NCBI RefSeq assembly: GCF_014647895.1
Contig: NZ_BMQB01000001.1
Coordinates: forward strand, 1,008,018-1,072,017
Direction: 5' to 3'
Source: Pilimelia anulata
GTDB lineage: Bacteria > Actinomycetota > Actinomycetes > Mycobacteriales > Micromonosporaceae
DNA: 64,000 nucleotides
Under the pieces are notes generated by a model. The model was not told the DNA's origin. It was given only the letters and a program-made list of their open reading frames with translations, and did no database searches. This document shows positions 34,271 through 41,201 of this stretch, piece by piece. A program made the position numbers and the translations under genes. The number at the start of each line of letters is the position of its first letter. Position 1 is the first letter of the stretch.

Positions 34271-37006
34271 GTGCATGAACGCGTGGCCACAGCAACAGGT
34301 GGGACTCCCGGCGGATCGGTCGCCGGCTGGCCGGCCGGCGTCGGCGGGGCGGCCGAGCCGCCGGCACCGGCGGCGGCTGCTCCCGGCAGCCGGTTCGGCC
34401 GGCCGCGCCTGCCCGAGCCACACCTGCCGCGGCCGCGGCTGGTGCGCACGCTCGACGCCGCCCTGCGGTACCCGGTCACCCTGCTCAGCGCGGCGGCCGG
34501 CAGCGGGAAGACCGCGCTGCTCGCCGAGTGGGCCGCCAGCGGCCGGGCGCCGGGGCCGGTCGCCTGGCTGAGCCTCGACCGCGAGGAAGACACCGCCGCC
34601 CGGTTCTGGTCCGACGTAGCGGCCGCCCTGCGCCGGGCCGGCACGCCCGGCATCCCGGCTGCCCCCGCCGCCGCCGCGGCGGACGCCGCCGGGATCCGGC
34701 GCCTCCTCGCGGCAACCGAGCGGCTGTCCCCGCCCGTCGCCCTCGTGCTGGACAACGTGAACGCGGTGGCCGACCCGGACGTGCTCGCCGGCGTCGGCCT
34801 GCTGCTGCGGTGCGTGTCGGACGGGCTGCGGGTCGTGCTGGCCGCGCGCGCCGACCCGACGCTGCCCCTGCACCGGCTGCGCGCGGACGGCCTGCTCCGC
34901 GAGATCAACTCCGACGCCCTGGCGTTCACCGACGAGGAGGCAGCGACCCTGCTCGCGCTGCACGGCGTCGCCGCCGGCCCGGCCGAGCTGCGCACCCTGG
35001 TCGCGCGCACCGAGGGGTGGGCCGCCGGCCTGACCCTCGCCGCGCTGCACCTGCGCGGGGCGGGGCGGGGCGGCGTGGACGGCTTCGCCGGGGACCGCGG
35101 GGCGGTGGCGGAGTACCTGGTCGGCGAGGTGCTCGCCGGGCAGCCCCCCGCGGTGCGCCGCTTCCTGCTGTACACCAGCATCGCGGAGCGGGTCAGCGGC
35201 GAGCTGGCCGACGCGATCGTCGGCGGCAGCACCGGGCGGGCGGTGCTCGAACGGCTCCAGCGCGCCAACGCGCTCGTCGTCGCCCTGCCGGACGACCCGG
35301 GCTGGTTCCGGTACCACCCGCTGCTGCGGGACCTGCTGCGCCATCGGCTCGCGGTCGAGGACCCGGCCGCCGTGCCCGGGCTGCACCGCCGCGCGGCCGC
35401 GTGGTACGCCCGCGGCCCCGGCCGGGGGCCGGCGGCGGCGGAGCACGCCGCCGCCGCCGGCGACTGGCCGCTCGTCGGCCGGCTCGCGATGGCCGCGCCG
35501 GCCGCGTCGCTGCGGCTCACGGCCGACGCGCCGGCCCACGCCGCGGTGCTGGCCCGGATCCCGGCCGACCGGCTACCGGGCAGCGCCGAGCTGGCGGTCT
35601 GCGGCGCGCTGCGCGCCCTGCACGGGGGCGACCCGGAGGCGGTGCCGCCGTGGCTCGCCGACGCGCGGCGGCTCGCCGCGGCCCGCCCGCCCGCCGACCG
35701 CGAGACCGTCGAGATGGCGGTGCGCGGCCTGGAGGTCGAGCTGGCGCGCCTGCGGGGGGATGCGCCCGCCCTGGAGGCGGCGGCCACGGACCTGCTCGGC
35801 CGGCTGGCCGACCCGGCGCCGCGGCGGCTGCCGGCGGCGCAGGAGCACCGGGCCATCACGCTGAACAACCGGGGCGTCGGCCTGCTGTGGAACGACGACC
35901 CCGGGCGCGCCGACCGGTACCTGTGGTCGGCGGCCATGACCGCACGCTCCGCGGAGCTGGACGTCCTGGCGGCGAACGCGGTCGGCCACCTGGCCGTCGT
36001 CGAGTTCGCCCGGGGCGCGCCGCGGGAGAGCCGGCAGCAGGCGGGCGCCGCGCTGGAGCTGGCCGATGGGCGGGGCGTCGCCGGCACCCGGCACGCCGTA
36101 CCGGCCCACCTCGCCCTGGCGCTGGTCGCGGTGGAGCAGCACCGGCTCGCCGAGGCCGGGGACGCGCTGGAGCGGGCGTGCGGCGCCCACCGGGACGCCC
36201 CGGAGCCGGCCCTGCGCACCGCCCTGCGGGTCGCCCGGATCCGGTTGCTGCTGGCCCGCCGGGAGTGGCCGGCGGCGCGGACCGCGATCGCCCGTACCCG
36301 GCACCGCGCCGCGGGCGCTCCGCTGCCGCGGCTGCTGGACCGGTGGCTGACCCAGGTCGAGGCGGAGTTGTACCTCGGCACCGGCGAACCCGAGCGCGCG
36401 GCCGCGATCCTCACCGCGGCCGGGCCGGGCGAGCCGGGTCAGCGGGAGCGGGTGTGCCTCGCCCGGGCGGCGGCCGCGCTGGGCCGGTGGAGCCGGGCGG
36501 AGGAGCTGCTCGCCCCGGTCCGCGCCGCCGCGACGGACGTGGTGGCCACCGTCGGGGCGTGGGTCGTCCACGCCCTGCTGGCGCACCGGCAGCGGCGTAC
36601 CGGGGCGGCGGCGGAGGCCATCGCGAACGCGGTCGAGCTGGCCGCCTCCGAGGACCTGCGCCGCCCGTTCCTCGGCCCGGACCGGCGGGACGTCCTGGCG
36701 CTGCTGGAGCGGCACCTGGTCCAGCGCCCGGCCGGCCACGGCCTCGCCGCCGAGCTGGTGGCGGTGCTGGCGCCGGCGCCGCCGGCGGCCGGCGCGACGC
36801 CGCCGGCGGGCCCGGAGCTGAGCGAGCGGGAGCGCGAGGTCCTCGGGTACCTGCCGACGATGTTCAGCGCCGCCGAGATCGCGGGGGAGCTGCACGTATC
36901 GGTGAACACCGTGAAGGCCCACCTCCGCTCGATCTACCGCAAGCTGGACGTGTCCCGGCGGCGCAACGCCGTCGACCGGGCGCGCGCCCTCGGCGTCCTC
37001 CCGTGA
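34271..37006 (+). CDS. LAL-type LuxR regulator 2
   Basis: A 911-residue LAL regulator. GTG start with AGGAG 7 bp upstream. Walker A 'LSAAAGSGKTALL' lies near residue 75; 'PVALVLDNVNAV' and 'LPLHRLRADGLLREI' follow. The middle consists of TPR-like helical repeats. The LuxR helix-turn-helix at the C-terminus reads 'LSEREREVLGYLPTMFSAAE' and 'VNTVKAHLRSIYRKL'. It has the same architecture as LAL 1, and the two face the same way around the DUF6325- and DUF7144-like genes. Only 4 bp separate its stop from the convergent membrane protein stop. Confidence 0.92.
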   Translation: MHERVATATGGTPGGSVAGWPAGVGGAAEPPAPAAAAPGSRFGRPRLPEPHLPRPRLVRTLDAALRYPVTLLSAAAGSGKTALLAEWAASGRAPGPVAWLSLDREEDTAARFWSDVAAALRRAGTPGIPAAPAAAAADAAGIRRLLAATERLSPPVALVLDNVNAVADPDVLAGVGLLLRCVSDGLRVVLAARADPTLPLHRLRADGLLREINSDALAFTDEEAATLLALHGVAAGPAELRTLVARTEGWAAGLTLAALHLRGAGRGGVDGFAGDRGAVAEYLVGEVLAGQPPAVRRFLLYTSIAERVSGELADAIVGGSTGRAVLERLQRANALVVALPDDPGWFRYHPLLRDLLRHRLAVEDPAAVPGLHRRAAAWYARGPGRGPAAAEHAAAAGDWPLVGRLAMAAPAASLRLTADAPAHAAVLARIPADRLPGSAELAVCGALRALHGGDPEAVPPWLADARRLAAARPPADRETVEMAVRGLEVELARLRGDAPALEAAATDLLGRLADPAPRRLPAAQEHRAITLNNRGVGLLWNDDPGRADRYLWSAAMTARSAELDVLAANAVGHLAVVEFARGAPRESRQQAGAALELADGRGVAGTRHAVPAHLALALVAVEQHRLAEAGDALERACGAHRDAPEPALRTALRVARIRLLLARREWPAARTAIARTRHRAAGAPLPRLLDRWLTQVEAELYLGTGEPERAAAILTAAGPGEPGQRERVCLARAAAALGRWSRAEELLAPVRAAATDVVATVGAWVVHALLAHRQRRTGAAAEAIANAVELAASEDLRRPFLGPDRRDVLALLERHLVQRPAGHGLAAELVAVLAPAPPAAGATPPAGPELSEREREVLGYLPTMFSAAEIAGELHVSVNTVKAHLRSIYRKLDVSRRRNAVDRARALGVLP

Positions 37007-37010
37007 CCGC

Positions 37011-38348
37011 TCAGGCCCGGCCGGCCCGCCCGACGGCCGTGACCCCGACCTCGTAGGCGAGCAGCGCGGCAGCCACCGCGAGCAGCGCGGGCCCGGACCC
37101 GAGCAGCAGCGCCCCGATCGCGGCGGCGACGACGCCCCCGACCCGCAGCGCGTCGAGGTGCCCCCGGACCCAGCCCGGGCCGTGCGCCGCCAGCCGGCGC
37201 CCGGCGGCCCGGCCGCTCCGGCCGACCGCGCGGCCGCCGCGCACCGCCGCGCGCCGCAGCCGGACCGGCCCGCGGCCCGGCCCCACGACGTACATGCACA
37301 GGGCCAGCCCGGCACCCAGCCAGACGAGCTGCTCGCCGCGCGCGCGCAGCAGCGCGGTCACCGTGGTGAGCGCGGCCGCGACGCCGTCCCGGTAGATCCC
37401 GGCCGGTACGGCCGCCAGCAGCTCGCCCCGGACGGCCCGCAGCCCGGCGGTCACCGCCACGGCGGCCAGCACCAGCCAGATGCCGAGCTGCGCGAGGGTC
37501 CGGCGCCGCGCCGGGGACACCAGCAGGGCGAGCGCGAGCAGCCCGGCCGCAGCCACGCCCAGCCCCGCGACGGAGCGGCGCAGTGTCACCAGCGCCTCCT
37601 GCGCGGCGCGCAGCCGCCCGGCGTCGTACACGGTGAACTGCGCGAAGTTCGCCGGCAGCGAGATGCCGAGCGCGGCCTCGACGCGCCGACGCAGGTTCTC
37701 GGGTACCTCGCCGCTGGCCAGGTCCGGCAGCGTGAGCCGGTGGCCGAACAGCGTCGGCATCCGCGCACTGAGCTGCCGCAGCACCTGGTTGATCAACGGC
37801 AGGAGGTCGATCCGGACGCGGTCGCCGTCCGCCGTCACCACCGTGCTGGTGCCGTTCAGCACCGCCATCGCGTGCGCGTGCACCCGCCGGTTCGCCCCCA
37901 CCCAGATCGGCTGGAACGCGTCGCTGCGGACGACCTCGTCGACGGTACCGGCGACGGACTCGCGCACCTTCGACGTCAACGGGCCGGCGACGAAGGCGGC
38001 CCGGTCGGGCAGTACCGCGCGCAGCCGCCGCTCCACGTCGAGCACGCCGAACAGCTCGGCGGTGGCGTAGTGGGAGACCGCGGTGGCGACCGCCGGCTGC
38101 CGCGGCAGCGGGGCCACCGCCCGGACCCAGCGGTCGGTGTCGAGGGCCGTCGCCGCCGCCCACAGCCCGACCGTGCCGGCCACGATGGCCAGCGCGACCG
38201 CCGGGGCGAGGACCGCGGCGGCCGCCCGGCGCAGCCCGCCGACGAACGCGGTCCGGCGGCCGCGGGCCCCGAGCCGGACGCGCAGGGCCGCGACCTCGCG
38301 GCGCAGCCGTTCGAGTTCCGCGTCGGCCGGCGGCGGGGGACTGGGCAT
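37011..38348 (-). CDS. multi-pass membrane protein, unknown
   Basis: A 445-residue protein with an N-terminal coiled coil ('ELERLRREVAALRVRL') and a transmembrane helix (about 45-70). A long extracytoplasmic domain follows ('TDRWVRAVAPLPRQPAVATA', 'FQPIWVGANRRVHAHAMAVL', 'LLPLINQVLRQLSARMPTLF'), then three or more C-terminal helices and an Arg-rich loop. The extracytoplasmic pattern is recurrent in actinobacterial 'integral membrane proteins' of unknown role. The ATG is preceded by CGAGGAG. It is divergent from the DUF1269 gene, with 175 bp between starts. Confidence 0.8.
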   Translation of the reverse strand: MPSPPPPADAELERLRREVAALRVRLGARGRRTAFVGGLRRAAAAVLAPAVALAIVAGTVGLWAAATALDTDRWVRAVAPLPRQPAVATAVSHYATAELFGVLDVERRLRAVLPDRAAFVAGPLTSKVRESVAGTVDEVVRSDAFQPIWVGANRRVHAHAMAVLNGTSTVVTADGDRVRIDLLPLINQVLRQLSARMPTLFGHRLTLPDLASGEVPENLRRRVEAALGISLPANFAQFTVYDAGRLRAAQEALVTLRRSVAGLGVAAAGLLALALLVSPARRRTLAQLGIWLVLAAVAVTAGLRAVRGELLAAVPAGIYRDGVAAALTTVTALLRARGEQLVWLGAGLALCMYVVGPGRGPVRLRRAAVRGGRAVGRSGRAAGRRLAAHGPGWVRGHLDALRVGGVVAAAIGALLLGSGPALLAVAAALLAYEVGVTAVGRAGRA

Positions 38349-38523
38349 GGTCGCTCCTCGGCGTTGGCGGCGGGAATCGCGTGCCCCACCACCATCGCGG
38401 CGGGGGGCCCGGCCCGGCTCACCCGACCGGGATGAGGCCCGGCGGCAGGCCCGCGGCACCTAATGGGAGGGACGTCGGCGCGTGCCGCAGAGCACGGGCC
38501 GCACTGCGAAGGGAAGGCAGACA

Positions 38524-39045
38524 ATGGCAACGCTGGTCGCCATCGGATACCCCGATGAGCACACGGCCGCCACGGCCGCCGCGGAGGCGCATCGGCTGGC
38601 GAAGGACCTCATCATCGAGCCGGACGCCATCGCGTCCATCGTCCGCGACCGGGAGGGCAAGTTCCATGTGACGACGAGCCACCACGAGGTCGGCAGCGGG
38701 AGCATGTGGGGGATGTTCTGGGGGTTCCTGTTCGGCATCCTGTTCTTCGTGCCGTTTCTGGGCATGGCCGTCGGAGCGGGGCTCGGCGCCCTGATGGGGA
38801 AGATGAGCAAGGGGGTGACCGACCGCGAGTTCGAGAGCCGGGTGCAGGAGATGATGGAGCCCGGTACCTCGGCGCTGTTCCTCGTGATCGAGCGGGCCAC
38901 GCCGGACAAGGCCATCGCGAGCCTGGGCCGCTTCGGCGGCACGGTGCTGACCTCCTCGCTGTCCACCGAGGTCGAGGCCGAGTTGCAGGAGGCGCTGCAC
39001 GGTGAGGCCATCGCCACCGAGGCGGTGCGAGTGGGGTCCCGATGA
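38524..39045 (+). CDS. DUF1269 family protein
   Basis: A 173-residue protein of the DUF1269 family. An N-terminal ferredoxin-like half ('LVAIGYPDEHTAATAAAEAH', 'DAIASIVRDREGKFHVTTSH') is followed by a hydrophobic glycine-zipper segment ('GMFWGFLFGILFFVPFLGMA') and a second alpha/beta half ('TSALFLVIERATPDKAIASL'). The ATG follows AAGGGAAGG. The stop overlaps the ATG of the next gene by 4 bp. The family is often induced by stress; its mechanism is unknown. Confidence 0.88.
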   Translation: MATLVAIGYPDEHTAATAAAEAHRLAKDLIIEPDAIASIVRDREGKFHVTTSHHEVGSGSMWGMFWGFLFGILFFVPFLGMAVGAGLGALMGKMSKGVTDREFESRVQEMMEPGTSALFLVIERATPDKAIASLGRFGGTVLTSSLSTEVEAELQEALHGEAIATEAVRVGSR

Positions 39046-39566
39046 TGCGCCGGAGGAGGCAGAGCGCTTTCCGCGGGCTCGTCGCTGCGGTGGAGACGGC
39101 GGCCAGTCGGGCCGGCGAGGGCCTGTACACGGCGGGCCGGGGGATCGCGAACCACAGCCTCCACATCGGCTGGCGCGCCTGGGAGGGCGTGGTCGACTCG
39201 GGTCGCCGGGCGTACGTGGCCCTCCGCGTCTACCGGGGCGAGCGCTACGCCTGCGCCCGCCCGCCGGTGGAGTACGGGACCGCCGGCGTCGTCGTCGGAC
39301 TGGCGGCCGCGGCGGCGGTCGGCACGATCGTCCGGGTGGCCCGCCGCGGGCCGGAGGGCGGGCCGGGCGGCGGGCGCAAGCTGGCGGACGCGGTGCTCGC
39401 GGCGGCCGGCGCGATCACCGCGAGCCGGAGCGGCGGCGACCGGCCGGCGGCGCCGCGGGTGAACCGGGCGGCCCCGGACAGCGGCGGCGTCACGCCCCTC
39501 GCCCCGACGGCGCGGCACGCCGCCGGGATGCCGGGGGCGAGGTCCGGCCCGGCCGCGGCCGCCTGA
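39042..39566 (+). CDS. hypothetical protein coupled to DUF1269
   Basis: A 174-residue protein, not recognised. The N-terminus is basic and amphipathic, one hydrophobic stretch lies at about 78-98 ('YGTAGVVVGLAAAAAVGTIV'), and the tail is Ala/Gly/Pro-rich and probably disordered. The ATGA overlap with the DUF1269 gene implies co-translation and a related membrane role. A 14-bp hairpin begins 4 bases after its stop. Confidence 0.65.
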   Translation: MMRRRRQSAFRGLVAAVETAASRAGEGLYTAGRGIANHSLHIGWRAWEGVVDSGRRAYVALRVYRGERYACARPPVEYGTAGVVVGLAAAAAVGTIVRVARRGPEGGPGGGRKLADAVLAAAGAITASRSGGDRPAAPRVNRAAPDSGGVTPLAPTARHAAGMPGARSGPAAAA

Positions 39567-39569
39567 TCG

Positions 39570-39603
39570 CCGCGCCGGCCCGGCCCACCCCGGGCCGGCG
39601 CGG
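39570..39603 (+). terminator. 14-bp hairpin terminator
   Basis: CCGCGCCGGCCCGG (39570-39583) and CCGGGCCGGCGCGG (39590-39603) pair perfectly around a 6-nt loop, immediately after the DUF1269 operon. Confidence 0.75.
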
Positions 39604-39646
39604 TCACCCCGGTCGGCCCGCCACCCGCGTCGGCCGCCACCCCGGA

Positions 39647-39678
39647 CGGCCCGGTCACCCCGCGGGGTGACCGGGCCG
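39647..39678 (-). repeat. 32-bp perfect palindrome over the stop codon of the FGE-like gene
   Basis: Arms CGGCCCGGTCACCCC (39647-39661) and GGGGTGACCGGGCCG (39664-39678) are perfect inverted repeats with a 2-bp centre. The TGA of the reverse-strand gene lies within the palindrome (39655-39657). It can act as terminator or mRNA 3'-end stabiliser. The core 'GGTCACCCC' is repeated once more at 39602-39610. Confidence 0.7.
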
Positions 39679-40608
39679 CACCACGCAGCGGAATCCGAGG
39701 TTCGACGTCGAGGTGTCGACCGCGTGCGGCATGCGGGCGGCCGGCCGGTAGCGGCGGCAGTAGTTCGGCGCGCACAGATGCGAGCCGCCCTTGACCACCT
39801 TGCGGGGCACCGGGTCCCGCGGGTCGGCCACGTCCCGGCTGTCGGCCGGGCCGCCGCCGCGCGGGTTGCGCACCGCGCAGCACCCCCGGGCCGGCGCGTA
39901 CCCGGCGTACCAGTCGGCGGTCCACTCCCAGACGTTGCCGATCATGTCGTGGAGGCCGTGGTCGTTCGGCGGGAACGCGCCGACCGGCGAGGTCCCCACG
40001 AAGCCGTCCGCCGCGGTGTTCTCGACCGGGAACTCGCCCTGCCAGGTGTTCGCCAGGTGGACCCCGCCGGGGGCGAACTCCGCGCCCCACGCGTACGTCG
40101 CGCCGTCCAGGCCCCCGCGGGCGGCGAACTCCCACTCGGCCTCCGTGGGCAGCTGCTTGCCGGTCAGGGTGGCGAACGCGGCCACGTCGGCCCACGCCAG
40201 GTGCACCACGGGGTGCTCGGGGAGCGCCGCCGCCGACGAGCCGGGGCCGCCCGGGTGCCGCCAGTCCGCGCCGGGGACGTACCGCCACCAGCGGCCGATG
40301 TCGTCCAGGTCGACAGACCCCGGTGGGGGGACGAACACCGCCGACCCGGCGACGTTCAGCGCCGCGGGCACCCCCGGTGCGGCCCGCTCCGGCGTCCGCT
40401 CGGCGAGCGTCCGGTAGGCGGTCGCCCGGACGAACCGGTCGAAGTCGCGATTGGTGACCGGGTGCCGGTCGATCCAGAACCCGTCGACGGTCACCGGGTG
40501 CGCCGGCGCCTCCTCGGGGTAGTGATCGTCGGCCCCCATCAGGTAGGTGCCGCCCGGTATCCAGACCATGTCGGCGGTCCGGGCGTCGGCGAGTGGGGAT
40601 GTCGTCAT
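39655..40608 (-). CDS. formylglycine-generating enzyme-like (SUMF1) protein
   Basis: A 317-residue protein with the full FGE fold: 'MVWIPGGTYLMGADDHYPEE', 'TVDGFWIDRHPVTNRDF', 'LPTEAEWEFAARGGLDG', 'HDMIGNVWEWTADWYAGY' and the active-site region 'GGSHLCAPNYCRRYRPAARM' with both Cys of the C-x4-C pair, ending 'NLGFRCV'. FGE oxidises a sulfatase Cys to formylglycine with O2 and copper. No sulfatase gene is nearby, so the substrate is elsewhere, or it is a SUMF1 relative with another role. The start at 40608 follows GGAG. It lies between the DUF1269 operon and a small forward gene. Confidence 0.88.
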   Translation of the reverse strand: MTTSPLADARTADMVWIPGGTYLMGADDHYPEEAPAHPVTVDGFWIDRHPVTNRDFDRFVRATAYRTLAERTPERAAPGVPAALNVAGSAVFVPPPGSVDLDDIGRWWRYVPGADWRHPGGPGSSAAALPEHPVVHLAWADVAAFATLTGKQLPTEAEWEFAARGGLDGATYAWGAEFAPGGVHLANTWQGEFPVENTAADGFVGTSPVGAFPPNDHGLHDMIGNVWEWTADWYAGYAPARGCCAVRNPRGGGPADSRDVADPRDPVPRKVVKGGSHLCAPNYCRRYRPAARMPHAVDTSTSNLGFRCVVRPGHPAG

Positions 40609-40895
40609 GGGCTCCATCGTCGGGCCCGCGCGGGGGCGGCTCATCACCCCGGCCGGATGAGCCGGCGCCGCTTCTCCTCCCTGGCGGATGAGGTGCCGGC
40701 GGCGTCCCCGGTGGACAGTTGGCGCACCGGAGGGGGTGCCGGTTGGGCGGGTGGGGCGTCGGGGATGCGGCGACCCACCCGCCCTCGTCGTTGCGGCACC
40801 CCGCACCGCTCACCCTCTCCGGATGATGGTGCGGCCGCGGCCGCGAGCCACGATGTCACCAGTACGACATTTCCGTCACCTGCCGAGGAGGAACG

Positions 40896-41156
40896 ATGAT
40901 GCTGCTGTCCGACCGGACGCCCACCGGGACCGTTTCCGCCGCCGCTGCGGCGCCGCCGCCGGGCGTCCGCCGACTCTGTACGCCGGGGCGGCTCCGGCTG
41001 CTCGCCGACGCCGCGGACGACGCCGGCCACGCGACCGCGGCACCCGCCGACCACCCGGTGGAGCCGACCGGCGGCGTCGCCGAGCGCGGCGCGATGTCCG
41101 GCCCGACGGCCGAGGACCCGGGCGTGCTGGTGCGACTCGCCCGGATCGCCGACTGA
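40896..41156 (+). CDS. small ORF with strong ribosome binding site
   Basis: An 86-residue predicted protein of unknown function. It is supported mainly by GAGGAGGAA ending 3 bp before tandem ATG codons (40896, 40899). The protein is Ala/Pro-rich and probably unstructured, with no motif recognised. It is divergent from the FGE-like gene and convergent with LAL 3. The 287-bp region 40609-40895 upstream of it carries no other gene that I can support. Confidence 0.45.
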   Translation: MMLLSDRTPTGTVSAAAAAPPPGVRRLCTPGRLRLLADAADDAGHATAAPADHPVEPTGGVAERGAMSGPTAEDPGVLVRLARIAD

Positions 41157-41201
41157 CGCCGCGGCGGGAGCCGCCCGGGCCGGGGCGGGCCGGGCGCCGC
41201 G

